Below, piece by piece: positions 33,392 through 42,689 of a stretch of 64,000 bases of DNA. This DNA is from Bacteroides intestinalis (lineage in GTDB: Bacteria > Bacteroidota > Bacteroidia > Bacteroidales > Bacteroidaceae), in NCBI RefSeq assembly GCF_902364365.1, contig NZ_CABJDN010000009.1, positions 186,001-250,000 on the forward strand, in the 5' to 3' direction. The position numbers and the translations under genes were made by a program. Under the pieces are notes generated by a model that had not been told where the DNA came from, did not search any database, and worked only from the letters and a program-made list of their open reading frames with translations. The number at the start of each line of letters is the position of its first letter. The first letter of the stretch is position 1.

Positions 33392-35743
33392 TTACAAAGA
33401 TGTTTCTTTAACACAGCGCACAGGAAATCCATTTGCCCGACTATGGCTACTAACAGGATACACCCATGCAATATTTGTATTCAAGCAAGCCCCTTGTGGC
33501 AAATCAGCACTGACGGGGGATGATGACCATGCACATGAACTGGCACCAACATCACAGATCTGTCCATTAATACCGTTTCTATAACCAGACGCAGGATAAA
33601 AAGCTTGATCACCTGTATTGCCATTAATATAATAACGACGGCCAAAAACTCCGGTGGAACTTACAAATCCAGAATTATTACCATCTACATAATTTTTCTT
33701 ATCTTCAATTGGAGTATTATATAAACTTGCAATATTTATATTGTAGTTACTATTTTTATCTCCATTCAAAAGACTGGTGGTAAAATTAATCCATGTATCT
33801 TGAGGAGGCATACACCACCCCAAAGGACAAGGATCATAGATTGTTTTACCTGTAAACTTTGTATCAAGACGTTTACTGGTTGCTTCATTATTAAGTTCTC
33901 CACCCCACAACCGATTGGAAGCTTTCCATGCTTCTGACTGACTTGTGGCTCTATAAATCCAATTGTAAGAATTATCCTCACCACATACAATAAAAACCAA
34001 CGGTCGCTTTATTGAATAGCTAATAATTGACTGTACAGATGATGAAATCAGACTATTTATGATTTGATAGTTCTCCCCCCTCAATGTAGCTGCATTAAGT
34101 TTGTTTCCATTTCGATCAAAAACATCTACTATTTCAGAATTATTATCAATTCTTCTTTCTCTGTTCTTTGCTGCTGGGAAAGGGTCTTTACGCCCAAATT
34201 GATAATACAATCCAAACGTCTTCACAACCTCAGCATTATTGGTAGCAATATTACTAGCTGCACCTAAATTACAATTCATCATAACCAGTGTACGTTTTGC
34301 CGGCAAAACATCTGCGTAAATGGTGCCATTCATTCCACCTCTTGGATTCGTTTGATATGTTTGCGTAGGTATCTCTGCCAAATTAAAATGGGTTTTCCAA
34401 ATATGCCAACTCCACAGTATATTACCACTTCCGTCTTTTACCGCAACCACTGCATTCCCTTCAGCTGCCGGGCCAGTTTTGAAATAAACATATCCATCTT
34501 TCAGAATCATACCTTGTATTATTTGCCCATGACCATTGGTTTCCCAAACGAGTTCTGCACTTGCAGGACTGATAGCAGCATTAGCAGCCAAAGCACTTCC
34601 GGTCGGAGAAATCAATGCAGCAGTGGCAGCCCCATTTCCTCTCACTGTAGCTTTAAACTTATACCACGTATTTACCTTCTTGGCAAGATAACAATTTGCC
34701 GTACCTACACTACTCAAATCTTCTGTTCCCGTAAAATCTACAACAACCCTTGTATCTGTTGCCGCAACATCATTCAGAGTAATGTTATACGTATAATTGC
34801 CATTCCGCTTGATATTGAAATCACTCGTATTATTTTCTCCAAGATACACTGTCCACTTTGCAGTAACAGTGCCTATTGTGCCGTTAATTTCTACATATGT
34901 AGCATGTGCAGGCGCATTTGCAGTCGTTTTATCCTTTTGAGCAGAAATAGTTTTGGTTCCTCTTCGGTTTTCAAACATATAGAATATTGTGCTGGCAGTG
35001 GTTGCACTATTTGGACCTATACCGCCGCAATTCAGCCAAGTAGTACTTGTCGCATCCGCTGTACCGAATACATAATAAGAGTTCTTAGGAAGATTATAAA
35101 TTTTCAAATTAGTAATGTTAATCCCACTACTTTCTTTCACTTTAATCTTTAACTCAACTTTTGCGACCATACGGGTTAATACCAGTATTCCCGACAATGT
35201 GTTTGTCCCCGCCTTGATATTCACACTTTTCATGCTTCCCGTCATTGGCAGATTGGTGCCTTTATTCAAGTCATCCCAATTAGTCAGACTATATACCATA
35301 CTTTTCAGATAAGATTCCTCATGTATGACATATCCCTTGAACAAGTCAGCTTTACCCGTATTGGCAACGGCATATATGGTACATCCGGTAGCACTGCGCG
35401 TATTAATGGTAACCGTAGAACCACCCGTCTGGTATTTCTGTCCGATCAGCTCACCCACACTGTTATAAATCAAAATGTGCAGGTCACTGATCACACTCTC
35501 ATTGACTGTCCGGGTAACGAAATTCACCTGTTCTTCACCCTGTACTTCCACCCGAATGGTAGCGGGCATACCTTCCTCCATGTCCACATCCTCCATACCC
35601 TCTTCTTCCGATTGGCAAGAACTGCACACAGCCGCCATTGCTAACAGTGTGCCTAGCATGAACAGTACGAAAAGTACCTTCCAACAAAACGGTATGGGTT
35701 CTTCCGTTTTCGGATATACCTTGTATTCAAATAACCTAATCAT
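33392..35743 (-). CDS. Fimbrillin-family tip-type lipoprotein (DUF4906-like)
   Basis: A 783-residue secreted lipoprotein. After 22 residues comes a hydrophobic signal (WKVLFVLFMLGTLLAMAAVCSSC) with lipobox Cys43. The N-terminal half follows the fimbrillin pattern (IRVEVQGEEQVNFVTRTVNE, DLHILIYNSVGELIG, LPMTGSM, VARMVAKVELKIKV-type strand TRMVAKVELKI). The C-terminal third (IYDPCPLGWCMPP, YPASGYRNG, ASSCAWSSSPVS, RANGFPVRCVKE) is a FISUMP-like domain seen in tip proteins. It would be the accessory or tip subunit of the fimbria. It follows the Mfa2-like gene by 11 bases and is the last gene of the operon. Confidence 0.78.
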   Translation of the reverse strand: MIRLFEYKVYPKTEEPIPFCWKVLFVLFMLGTLLAMAAVCSSCQSEEEGMEDVDMEEGMPATIRVEVQGEEQVNFVTRTVNESVISDLHILIYNSVGELIGQKYQTGGSTVTINTRSATGCTIYAVANTGKADLFKGYVIHEESYLKSMVYSLTNWDDLNKGTNLPMTGSMKSVNIKAGTNTLSGILVLTRMVAKVELKIKVKESSGINITNLKIYNLPKNSYYVFGTADATSTTWLNCGGIGPNSATTASTIFYMFENRRGTKTISAQKDKTTANAPAHATYVEINGTIGTVTAKWTVYLGENNTSDFNIKRNGNYTYNITLNDVAATDTRVVVDFTGTEDLSSVGTANCYLAKKVNTWYKFKATVRGNGAATAALISPTGSALAANAAISPASAELVWETNGHGQIIQGMILKDGYVYFKTGPAAEGNAVVAVKDGSGNILWSWHIWKTHFNLAEIPTQTYQTNPRGGMNGTIYADVLPAKRTLVMMNCNLGAASNIATNNAEVVKTFGLYYQFGRKDPFPAAKNRERRIDNNSEIVDVFDRNGNKLNAATLRGENYQIINSLISSSVQSIISYSIKRPLVFIVCGEDNSYNWIYRATSQSEAWKASNRLWGGELNNEATSKRLDTKFTGKTIYDPCPLGWCMPPQDTWINFTTSLLNGDKNSNYNINIASLYNTPIEDKKNYVDGNNSGFVSSTGVFGRRYYINGNTGDQAFYPASGYRNGINGQICDVGASSCAWSSSPVSADLPQGACLNTNIAWVYPVSSHSRANGFPVRCVKETSL

Positions 35744-35754
35744 ACACTTTTTAC

Positions 35755-36639
35755 TTACATTTCTACATCCTGACCGACCGTTCCCCAGGGAACCACACTC
35801 ACAAAAGCCTTAACCTCCGCATAGCGAAAGTCTATATCAATGTTGGTCTGTTGCCCCACAGGGGCATACAAAGGACGTAGTTCATTATCTTTAGTGATAG
35901 TGAATAATTTCTCATCTTTCCGATAGACGTCTATTTCCAACGGTTTTCCCTCCCCGGTAGGGAATATATGAAAAAGCGGTGCATAGACATCCCCCTTGGC
36001 ATCGGTAACGGAAGCCGGTTCGTATCCGGCCCCGGCCCCCGAAGCCTCACCCATAAAATCCATTTCCGTACCGATGCAGTGTACGATGAAACGATATGCT
36101 TCACCGTTATAAGGATAACGTTCGGCAAGATAACGTGTGCGTATACTGAGGCCCGCCACCATACGTTCCATTACGAGCGTAATATCCGTTCCTTCCACAC
36201 CCCGCGTGTTTATCTCCCCTATTTCTCTGCGACAATAGAACAGGTCTGTTAGCGGAATGTGCGTACCGTGGGTATATTGCCGAAGCTGGAGTTTCGCATC
36301 TTTCAGGGATGTTCCCGGTGCTATCTCTGTAGTAATCAGAGTATCTTCTTTCAGATTACCCCAAGCTACGAGCGTGAACCGTTCGTCCTTGTCCTCTCCA
36401 AATGAAAAGTCCGAGAAGCCCTCAGAGGGAATCATTCTGACGAAACCTTGCTCATTAAAAAGATAGATATCCGATTTCTGCAAAACTCCATTTCCGGTAA
36501 GGTCGTTCCCGTCCGCATCCACCGCACGGACATGCAGTTCATACCGGACACAACCTTCCATATCCTCACGCACGCACGAAACGCAACAGAGAAGAATAAG
36601 AAGAAGCGGAAAGATGGGAAATATTCCGAGAACTCGCAT
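35755..36639 (-). CDS. FimB/Mfa2-family fimbrial anchor lipoprotein
   Basis: A 294-residue lipoprotein with signal peptide and lipobox CCVSC (Cys22). The sequence CVREDMEGCVRYELHVRAVDADGND, DIYLFNEQGFV, FTLVAWGNLKEDTLI, VMERMVAGLSIRTRY and the closing VVPWGTVGQDVEM matches the FimB/Mfa2 family, which anchors the fimbrial shaft in the outer membrane and limits its length. It lies directly between the major fimbrillin gene and the tip-type gene on the same strand, the order expected for a chaperone-independent, type V-like pilus of Bacteroidales. Confidence 0.88.
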   Translation of the reverse strand: MRVLGIFPIFPLLLILLCCVSCVREDMEGCVRYELHVRAVDADGNDLTGNGVLQKSDIYLFNEQGFVRMIPSEGFSDFSFGEDKDERFTLVAWGNLKEDTLITTEIAPGTSLKDAKLQLRQYTHGTHIPLTDLFYCRREIGEINTRGVEGTDITLVMERMVAGLSIRTRYLAERYPYNGEAYRFIVHCIGTEMDFMGEASGAGAGYEPASVTDAKGDVYAPLFHIFPTGEGKPLEIDVYRKDEKLFTITKDNELRPLYAPVGQQTNIDIDFRYAEVKAFVSVVPWGTVGQDVEM

Positions 36640-36687
36640 AAGCTGGTACGGATTGGTTTATAATGTCATATCTGTCTCATAGAAATA

Positions 36688-37809
36688 TCACTCAAAAGTC
36701 ACATTCTGATTGATGGTAAGCGCCCAATCAGCAACAGTAACCGTAAGTTGCAAAGTAGCAGGGTCTATTTCTGTATCATCATTATCTACCCCCTCTCCCT
36801 TGATAACGGCAGTAAGCACGTACCGGTTGTTAGCTGCTATGCTACCTTTGTCTGTACCCTCTCCTCCTGTAATAGTGGTGTTCGCCTGTTTCTTATTAAT
36901 AGTGATGGGATAATACCGGGTCACAGGAGCAGTGGTTAAACCGGTTCCATCCGCATCAAACGTTCCTTTAATTATAAGTTTGGTCGGCGTAGCCGAAGCA
37001 TTCGGAAATGCATAGAAGTAGTACGGAGTAGTGAGTTCCGTATTGGCTGTATGGGAGGACACCGCTTCATACAGGTATTTATTGGCCTTGTCACTCCCAC
37101 TGATAGGAACACTGCCAGTCTTTTCAGCGTTGACAGAACTATTTGTATTCTTCAGATAGATATCGGTCACGTTGAACGTAGCATCTTTAAATTGCCCCGC
37201 CTTGTCGAAAGCGGTCTTGATGCTGCTTATTGATACCCTCGCTACAAGGCGGGTTAGCTCTGCGGTAGCCGTGGCTTCTGCGCCCGCCGTGAGATTCTGT
37301 TTGTTTACTATTCCCAACATCGGAAGGTTATTGGCCTTTTGTGCATCCGTTACCTCACCTACTCCCGCAGCCTTGGTCGTCTCCGAAAGAAGCATCAGCT
37401 TAGCTTTGAACCCGGCAAGGTTGGTTACTCCCGCAAAAAGTGCCGGGGAAGCATTGGCTACCACATAGATCATTTGCTCGTCGCCGGGTTCGCAAAGTAT
37501 CGAAATCGTCTTTCCACTGCCAGTCTCTGCGTCTTTGATATCCTTGCCTGTGAATTCCCGTAAGGCATTGACAGGGTTACCCGTCGCTCCGGTGAATACA
37601 GCTACCGTCAGGCGGTTGATCTGAGATTCATCGGTGGTGGGTAGAGTCCCCGTAGCACGGCTGTCCGCTGGTGCTCCCACTAATGTAAGTTCAAGTTTTG
37701 CAGTCTTTTCTTTCGGCTGCATTCCATTCTCGTTTTCATCACTGCCGCATGCAGACAGCGAAAGGGTTACTGTTGCCAGCACGGCCCACAAATAATTACT
37801 CGTTTTCAT
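36688..37809 (-). CDS. Major fimbrillin, FimA/Mfa1 type
   Basis: A 373-residue lipoprotein precursor. The signal peptide MKTSNYLWAVLATVTLSLSAC ends at lipobox Cys21. The body shows fimbrillin hallmarks: KTAKLELTLVG, the PADSRATG segment where Bacteroidales pilins are cut after Arg before assembly, INRLTVAVF, YVVANASPALFAG, LPMLGIVNKQNLTAG, LVARVSISSIK and a C-terminal strand WALTINQNVTF that would complete a neighbouring subunit. It should be the polymerising shaft protein. It lies in the middle of the Rrf2-DUF3575-DUF3868-fimbrillin-anchor-tip operon. Confidence 0.86.
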   Translation of the reverse strand: MKTSNYLWAVLATVTLSLSACGSDENENGMQPKEKTAKLELTLVGAPADSRATGTLPTTDESQINRLTVAVFTGATGNPVNALREFTGKDIKDAETGSGKTISILCEPGDEQMIYVVANASPALFAGVTNLAGFKAKLMLLSETTKAAGVGEVTDAQKANNLPMLGIVNKQNLTAGAEATATAELTRLVARVSISSIKTAFDKAGQFKDATFNVTDIYLKNTNSSVNAEKTGSVPISGSDKANKYLYEAVSSHTANTELTTPYYFYAFPNASATPTKLIIKGTFDADGTGLTTAPVTRYYPITINKKQANTTITGGEGTDKGSIAANNRYVLTAVIKGEGVDNDDTEIDPATLQLTVTVADWALTINQNVTFE

Positions 37810-37841
37810 ATATTATACCGTTTATGGTTATTATTCATTGC

Positions 37842-39362
37842 TTAATATTTAATTTTCAATTGTTCCAACGCCTTAATCGCCTGTTCCACTCCGGCGGCCG
37901 CCGCCATCGTGAGGTACACCTCCGCCTTATCCCGGTTACCTTCAAGCAGACAGAGAATCCCCATGTTATTATAGGCTATCGGAAGGGTGGCAAAAGGTTC
38001 CAGATACCCACGTGCCTTAGACAGTTCCTTTTTGCTCAAAGCCACTGCCGCTGCATTGATGTTGGCTTCCGGACTCTCCGGAAAAAGCCTTGCAGCAAGG
38101 TCCAATATATCATTATATTCAGTGGAACCCACCGGATAGCTACCTGCCACGGCAAAGAATTCATTCAGATGAAGGGCGCTCTGCTTTCCGCTACGCAGTA
38201 ACTGAAGGCTTTCAGCAGCATCCAAAGGCCTGCGGGTGTATTCTATTTTGTACTCCACACGCATCACTTCCGGGAAAATCTTTTCCGCAAGATATTTGTA
38301 AGGCTTACCGTCCGCAAGCGACATCAGCATACGTTCACGCCCTTTGGCTATCTCTACATTATTAATAAGATCGAGGACGGCTTCCCGCAACAACATATCA
38401 CTTCTCCTCACCAAGGAAGTGATAGAGTCCCAGTCTTCAGGAATCCAGTGCACTTCCAACAGAGCCCTCCCTGCCAGGCGATTCTCGCGCAGATATTCCT
38501 TCAGTTTCAAGGCGCGTATCAGGGCGTTGGCTTCGTTTTTCTTCAGATTACCCGCAGGGACCCCATAGCCGGTTACACTGACTTTCGTCAATTCCGTACC
38601 CCGCTCCTGCCGCAAGTCCCTCAGGGCGTCGCGAAGACGGTAGTAAATCTCAAAGTTCTGCTTTTCCTCAGAGAGCTCACCAAGTTGCTTCCCGTTCTTC
38701 TGTTCTCCCTCCAGTTCAAAGTACGGGACAGACCCTGTTATGCAATGCAACGTATCCTTGTCCGGTGCAGGCTGAATAAAATTCACCAATGAAAGAAACT
38801 CGGCATCGATATCCGCATCCAACCGGGCTACCCTCATCTTCGGCAGGCGGATTCCATCCGCTATCTTATCTTCATAAACATCCCCTTTCTTACCATGGCA
38901 GGCACATTCCTGTGAACGTAACAGGAGTATAGCCCGCTCCATCCACTGCTCGTAGGGCACCGACACTTTATAGGTAAACGCCCGGGAGGCCGCATGATCG
39001 TTGCGTATCACCACTGCCGGAATTGGCGAAGTGCGTACCTTAGCATTATTGCGTTTACCAGCCGCCAAAGCCTGTGTCCTCTGATATACTTTTTGTTTCT
39101 CCGCCCCGTTGATGAGTACGGCAGGAAGCTCCTGCTCGTATTCACCGTTTTTAAGTACGGGGGTCACGGTCAGCGACTCATCCGAAGGCATTCTCAGACC
39201 TTCGAAGTCAACGGACAATTCCACATTTAGGTGCCCATTCGTCAGCGAAAAATGTTGTCCGGTAACAAATAGTTCTCCCCGGTAAAACTCCTGCCCGAGA
39301 CAGAGACAGCACGTAGCGAACAGGAGTGTCAATGTCAAAGGAATACGGATTAAGTTTTTCAT
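37842..39362 (-). CDS. DUF3868-type exported protein of the fimbrial operon
   Basis: A 506-residue protein with a cleaved signal peptide (ending LCLGQ). The first 200 residues are the DUF3868 part (GELFVTGQHFSLTNGHLNVELSVDFEGL, LTVTPVLKNGEYEQELPAVLINGAEK). Residues about 225-330 look like an OmpA-like domain: LRDALRDLRQERGTELTKVSVTGYGVPAGNLKKNEANALIRALKLKEYL. The end has TPR-like repeats (INAAAVALSKKELSKARGYL). Such proteins lie next to Bacteroidales fimbrial genes and probably help assembly or anchor the system to the cell wall. Confidence 0.8.
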   Translation of the reverse strand: MKNLIRIPLTLTLLFATCCLCLGQEFYRGELFVTGQHFSLTNGHLNVELSVDFEGLRMPSDESLTVTPVLKNGEYEQELPAVLINGAEKQKVYQRTQALAAGKRNNAKVRTSPIPAVVIRNDHAASRAFTYKVSVPYEQWMERAILLLRSQECACHGKKGDVYEDKIADGIRLPKMRVARLDADIDAEFLSLVNFIQPAPDKDTLHCITGSVPYFELEGEQKNGKQLGELSEEKQNFEIYYRLRDALRDLRQERGTELTKVSVTGYGVPAGNLKKNEANALIRALKLKEYLRENRLAGRALLEVHWIPEDWDSITSLVRRSDMLLREAVLDLINNVEIAKGRERMLMSLADGKPYKYLAEKIFPEVMRVEYKIEYTRRPLDAAESLQLLRSGKQSALHLNEFFAVAGSYPVGSTEYNDILDLAARLFPESPEANINAAAVALSKKELSKARGYLEPFATLPIAYNNMGILCLLEGNRDKAEVYLTMAAAAGVEQAIKALEQLKIKY

Positions 39363-39403
39363 GCTCTATGTTTAATTACAAATTACTAAATTATAAACAA
39401 CTC

Positions 39404-39979
39404 TCAATTTATCAGATATACCAGCGATACCGCAACCCGGGTTGGCGCAATGAAATTTTTATGTTCGCCACCGGTCTGTTCACCGCAATGCAAACAACGG
39501 TAGCGTTCGTATCCGGTATGCAGAAATCCTACGCCGACGCTTGTCTCGATACTCCACCGGGGGGCGAGAATAAAGTGGTAGCCGTATGATACTCCCAGCC
39601 CCATGAAGTCCCCTTCATATCTTGAAGAACGTATTCCCTTAAAGAGCCCCAGAGGGAGTTTCATACCTCCCACATTATATACTCCGTACAACAAATGCGC
39701 ACCGAAGAAGTGGCCGCCAAAGGGCTGGCACATCCAGTAGCGCAGTTCAGGCTGCACAAACCAATGTTTCCAACGCTTGTCTCCGCCTGCCGGAAAAGGA
39801 TTGTAATGAAAACCAGCTTCTAATGTGAGCCGATTGGAAAGCTTCACTTCCACCCCGAAATTGGGCGAAGAAAGTATTCCCGTCAGCAGATCACTCTTCA
39901 CTGCAAGAATCTGAGAATGCAAGTCTGCAAAACAGAACAGCAACATAATCAGGGACAATATGAAAGTATTTCTTTTCAA
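39404..39979 (-). CDS. DUF3575 outer-membrane beta-barrel-like protein
   Basis: A 191-residue exported protein (signal peptide ending HSQ). The sequence LAVKSDLLTGILSSPNFGVEVKLSNRLTLEAGFHYNPF, RWKHWFVQPELRYWMC and FFGAHLLYGVYNVGG matches DUF3575, a small barrel-like family that is almost always paired with DUF3868 in fimbrial operons. A C-H-C-G-E cluster near the C-terminus is unusual. It begins 19 bases after the Rrf2-like gene. Confidence 0.84.
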   Translation of the reverse strand: MKRNTFILSLIMLLFCFADLHSQILAVKSDLLTGILSSPNFGVEVKLSNRLTLEAGFHYNPFPAGGDKRWKHWFVQPELRYWMCQPFGGHFFGAHLLYGVYNVGGMKLPLGLFKGIRSSRYEGDFMGLGVSYGYHFILAPRWSIETSVGVGFLHTGYERYRCLHCGEQTGGEHKNFIAPTRVAVSLVYLIN

Positions 39980-39998
39980 AAGGTTTCACGGATTACGT

Positions 39999-40373
39999 TT
40001 ACAACTCGAACAGCTTTATCTCTTTCAGATATTCCCTCGTAACATAGTTCACTATACCGAGTTTCTGCGCAGCTTTCCCATATCGCATGTAAAATTCTTC
40101 AGTAGTGGGGTGATTACAATCCAGATGCTCGCCAGTAGCTTCAAGGATATCGAGAAGAGAAACATCAGAAGAGTCACGTGCAGGGCTGTACACATGCATA
40201 TTACGGGAATCTCCTTTGTCAGACAGTTTTATGAGTCCGGCACTTAGAAGCTTCGAAAGCAGGACATCCATATCTTGCTCTGTAAGCTGGCAAGCATCCG
40301 CACGGATTATGTCTCCTCCCGCATAGATGTCGTTAAGTACTGCGATGGCAGCTTGTGCTTTGGGTGTTATCAT
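39999..40373 (-). CDS. Rrf2-like winged-helix regulator of the fimbrial operon
   Basis: A 124-residue protein of Rrf2 length and layout: ITPKAQAAIAVLNDIYAGG, DACQLTEQDMDVLLSKLLSAGLIKLS, then a wing and the dimer helix start SLLDILEATGEHLDC. The cysteines (Cys26 and one in LDCN) are fewer than in iron-sulfur Rrf2 members, so cluster binding is unlikely. It is the first gene of the fimbrial operon and lies 37 bases from the left inverted repeat of the invertible segment. It may tune the operon once the promoter is ON, or bind the inverted repeats themselves, which are palindromic. Confidence 0.65.
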   Translation of the reverse strand: MITPKAQAAIAVLNDIYAGGDIIRADACQLTEQDMDVLLSKLLSAGLIKLSDKGDSRNMHVYSPARDSSDVSLLDILEATGEHLDCNHPTTEEFYMRYGKAAQKLGIVNYVTREYLKEIKLFEL

Positions 40374-40409
40374 GATAATTGTTCTGTTTTATCCATTATA
40401 TACACTGGC

Positions 40410-40775
40410 ATTACCTTGTAGGTAACGGATACCCACATATACAGCAAGACAAAAGACTCATACAAGCCCGATATATACAAGAATTTATATGTACATACGA
40501 TTCACGGTGTACAATAATCCTTTTCCCGTCTTCAGCTTTCGGAAACGGGTAAGGGAAGTAATATACAAATTTGCACGGTGCAGGAGAAAATAATCATTCG
40601 CCAGACCTATACACAGGAAGAAAAACTTGTAAAATCTGTAGTATTTGTTTTCTAATATAAATCACCGGTTGACAAATGCATGTAAACAAGCAAATAAAAT
40701 ATCTTTCTCTTGGGATTTAGAAATATATTATCTACTTTTGCGCCATAATTACATCTACATTACCTACAAGGTAAT
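40410..40775. other. Invertible promoter segment bounded by 16-bp inverted repeats
   Basis: ATTACCTTGTAGGTAA at 40410-40425 recurs as its exact complement at 40760-40775. The outer flanks do not match, so the repeat is exactly 16 bases. Its 15-base core TTACCT-N3-AGGTAA is itself palindromic. Inside the 334-base interval one good promoter faces right, toward the second repeat and away from the fimbrial operon. A tyrosine recombinase gene lies 54 bases beyond. Flipping the segment would put the promoter about 60 bases before the Rrf2-like gene. As written, the fimbrial operon is OFF. Confidence 0.75.
40710..40740 (+). promoter_or_regulatory. Promoter inside the invertible segment
   Basis: TTG at 40710-40712 and TACTTTTG at 40733-40740 are 20 bases apart, the Bacteroides -33/-7 arrangement. 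The transcript would begin near 40748, just inside the right inverted repeat. No plus-strand gene follows; the next gene is the convergent recombinase, so the promoter only makes sense after inversion. Confidence 0.7.
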
Positions 40776-40828
40776 TTCTTCACATAAAATTATAAATCAG
40801 GAATTTAGTCTTCAAATAGCATATTAGA

Positions 40829-41764
40829 CTACCTCTCAAATATGTAATTCATTATAACCTTATTTGCCCGATCCATCCGACTATTTCCAAACCCCTTCAT
40901 GTACCCCTCGGTAGTAGTTACAGAAGCGTGTCCCAGCCCTTCGGAAATGATTTCAATGGGAATGTGACAGTACTTGCCCGCAGTGGCCCACGTGTGTCGG
41001 GCCGTGTACGATGTCACTTTACCCTTTACTTTCCTCCACAGAGCAAGCGCACGCAGTTTACTGTTAAGTAAGCGTAATATCCGCAAGTAATCCCTGTAAG
41101 CAGCCATTCCTTCCAGACTTCCATTCAAAAAACAAAGCAGATAAGGCGAAGTGTCATCCCGGTTCCGGTAGCGCTCCAACAACTGCATAGCTCGACTATC
41201 CACACGCGCAGAAAGCGGCATCCCCGTCTTTCTGCGGCACAAGGTCAGATAGCCATCCTTCAAATCAGACTTCCGAAGATGGGCAAGATCAACAAAAGGC
41301 ATCCCATGAAAGCGAAACATAAGTTCCAAACATGCGCGTGCCCACTCCATACCGGGAGAGATAATATCCAAATCCTTTTCTGCCAGTAATTGCCGCATAT
41401 CATCCCGTTCCAATACCCGCCGATGGTCTGCCTTGCGCCCTGTGAACACTTCCCTGAACAAATGGGGAACGAAAGGCACCAGTTTACGCACTACTGCCCG
41501 GTTATAAACCGCCCGAAGCATACGCATATAGGTAGAGATGGTATTCCACTCCAAGCCTTTTTCGCCCTTATGGAGGAGGTAATGCTCATACGCCTTCAAC
41601 CACAGGGGCGTAATGCCGGACAGAAGCAAACCGTCGCCATCAAAGACCATCACGGACCGCAACACGCTACCACATACATGGGCGGTACTGTACTGCCCGT
41701 TTCTTTCAAGTTCAGTGACCACCGAACTCATAAAATTGTTTAAATAGGCTGTCTTCATATTCAT
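40829..41764 (-). CDS. Tyrosine site-specific recombinase (probable invertase of the fimbrial promoter)
   Basis: A 311-residue tyrosine recombinase of the length common for Bacteroides promoter invertases. The N-terminal SAM-like domain (about 1-105) is followed by the catalytic domain with Arg151 (MFRFHGM), Lys179 (RRKTGMP), Arg256 (SYTARHTWA), His279 (LGHASV) and the nucleophile Tyr288 (TTEGYM). The H of the H-x-x-R box is replaced by Tyr253, a change seen in many Bacteroides enzymes of this kind. It lies next to the 16-bp inverted repeats, which are its likely substrate. It could also be a mobile-element integrase, but no element ends or att-type duplication are visible. Confidence 0.85.
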   Translation of the reverse strand: MNMKTAYLNNFMSSVVTELERNGQYSTAHVCGSVLRSVMVFDGDGLLLSGITPLWLKAYEHYLLHKGEKGLEWNTISTYMRMLRAVYNRAVVRKLVPFVPHLFREVFTGRKADHRRVLERDDMRQLLAEKDLDIISPGMEWARACLELMFRFHGMPFVDLAHLRKSDLKDGYLTLCRRKTGMPLSARVDSRAMQLLERYRNRDDTSPYLLCFLNGSLEGMAAYRDYLRILRLLNSKLRALALWRKVKGKVTSYTARHTWATAGKYCHIPIEIISEGLGHASVTTTEGYMKGFGNSRMDRANKVIMNYIFER

Positions 41765-42145
41765 TCATTTTTTCGCACGTTATTGCACGCGCATATACTA
41801 CGTCACAAACAGGCATTAAAGACAAATGTTTCATTACAATACTATCTTTAACCACCGCCTTTAAGTTTTGCCAGAGATGTTAATTTGACAGATATTTGCA
41901 CCAAAGGTCAGAGGCGGGTGATTTAGTCCCGTAGAAGAGCCATGCGTTCCTCTACGGGCAAAGCACCCTTCCTCGTAGAGAAACGACCTATTGGTCGTAG
42001 AGCAACATCGACATACCGTAATCATTTGATTTTCCATCGTTTGCCGGAGTAACACATCTGCCTTCTTCCACTGCTCCGAGGAACGCTCCCCGCCACAGGT
42101 ACACAAACGTATGGAAATATTTTTCACTTCAAAACAATATACAAA
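41765..42145. other. Spacer with short hairpins, no gene seen
   Basis: This 381-base spacer separates the recombinase from the plus-strand gene at 42146. ACGACC (41983-41988) and GGTCGT (41993-41998) form a 6-bp hairpin, and CGTAGA recurs several times around 41929-42000. The minus-strand side should hold the recombinase promoter, but no clear -7/-33 pair was found. Confidence 0.4.
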
Positions 42146-42598
42146 ATGATTACAGTTACCATTCAGGTAAAGCCCTATCTCGCGGCTTACCTGCAAAGCG
42201 CATACGCGCATTGTACCATAGAGGGTGCCATCCGTTTCACAAAAAATCAGAATCTTTACAGTTGCCTGCTACAGCTCACCACTCCCCGCCCCAAAGGTGT
42301 GTCATGGCGGGATCAGGGAAATATCACCTTTTCCCTACCCTGCCCCAGTGTAGGGAAAGATCCACGAACCTACAATTATTTAGGAGAAGAAGCCGTGAAA
42401 ATCCTGGAACAGGAAATCAACTATGAAATGAGAATGGATTATTACCGCTTCCTGCGCAGGAACAAGTTTAAGAACGGGATGATGTTTACAAGGGCTACGG
42501 AGTTGTATCTGGAAGAGCACGGAATGACGGAGCTTATACCGGAAGAGACGCTGCTGAAGAGTTATTTTTTGTGGGTGAAGAAGGTGGAAAGAAAATAG
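42146..42598 (+). CDS. Conserved protein of unknown function
   Basis: A 150-residue basic, soluble protein: MITVTIQVKPYLAAYLQSAY, TIEGAIRFTKNQNLYSCLLQ, a GNITFSLPCPSVGKDPRTYNYLGEEAVKILE middle and a helical C-terminus RRNKFKNGMMFTRATELYLEEHGMTELIPEETLLKSYFLWVKK. The C-terminal layout suggests nucleic-acid binding, and I have the impression of similar proteins in Bacteroides mobile elements, but I cannot name a family. It precedes the ATPase/DUF4276 pair by 91 bases in the same direction, with a promoter between. Confidence 0.6.
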   Translation: MITVTIQVKPYLAAYLQSAYAHCTIEGAIRFTKNQNLYSCLLQLTTPRPKGVSWRDQGNITFSLPCPSVGKDPRTYNYLGEEAVKILEQEINYEMRMDYYRFLRRNKFKNGMMFTRATELYLEEHGMTELIPEETLLKSYFLWVKKVERK

Positions 42599-42662
42599 AA
42601 TTGTATTTTCTTTATGCAACAGAAAACATCATTACTCATACCACTTATACAATTTCTTTTTC

Positions 42663-42670
42663 TAACTTTG
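42663..42670 (+). promoter_or_regulatory. Promoter -7 box of the ATPase/DUF4276 unit
   Basis: TAACTTTG at 42663-42670 fits the Bacteroides -7 consensus. The transcript would begin near 42678, 12 bases before the ATG at 42690. The -33 region is T-rich without a clear TTTG. Confidence 0.5.
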
Positions 42671-42689
42671 TGAAATAAAAACATTGAGT

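Noticed and set aside
40829..41764. Integrase of an integrated mobile element
   Set aside because: No att duplication, tRNA target or conjugation genes; the adjacent inverted repeats and promoter fit a promoter invertase better, although an element origin cannot be excluded.
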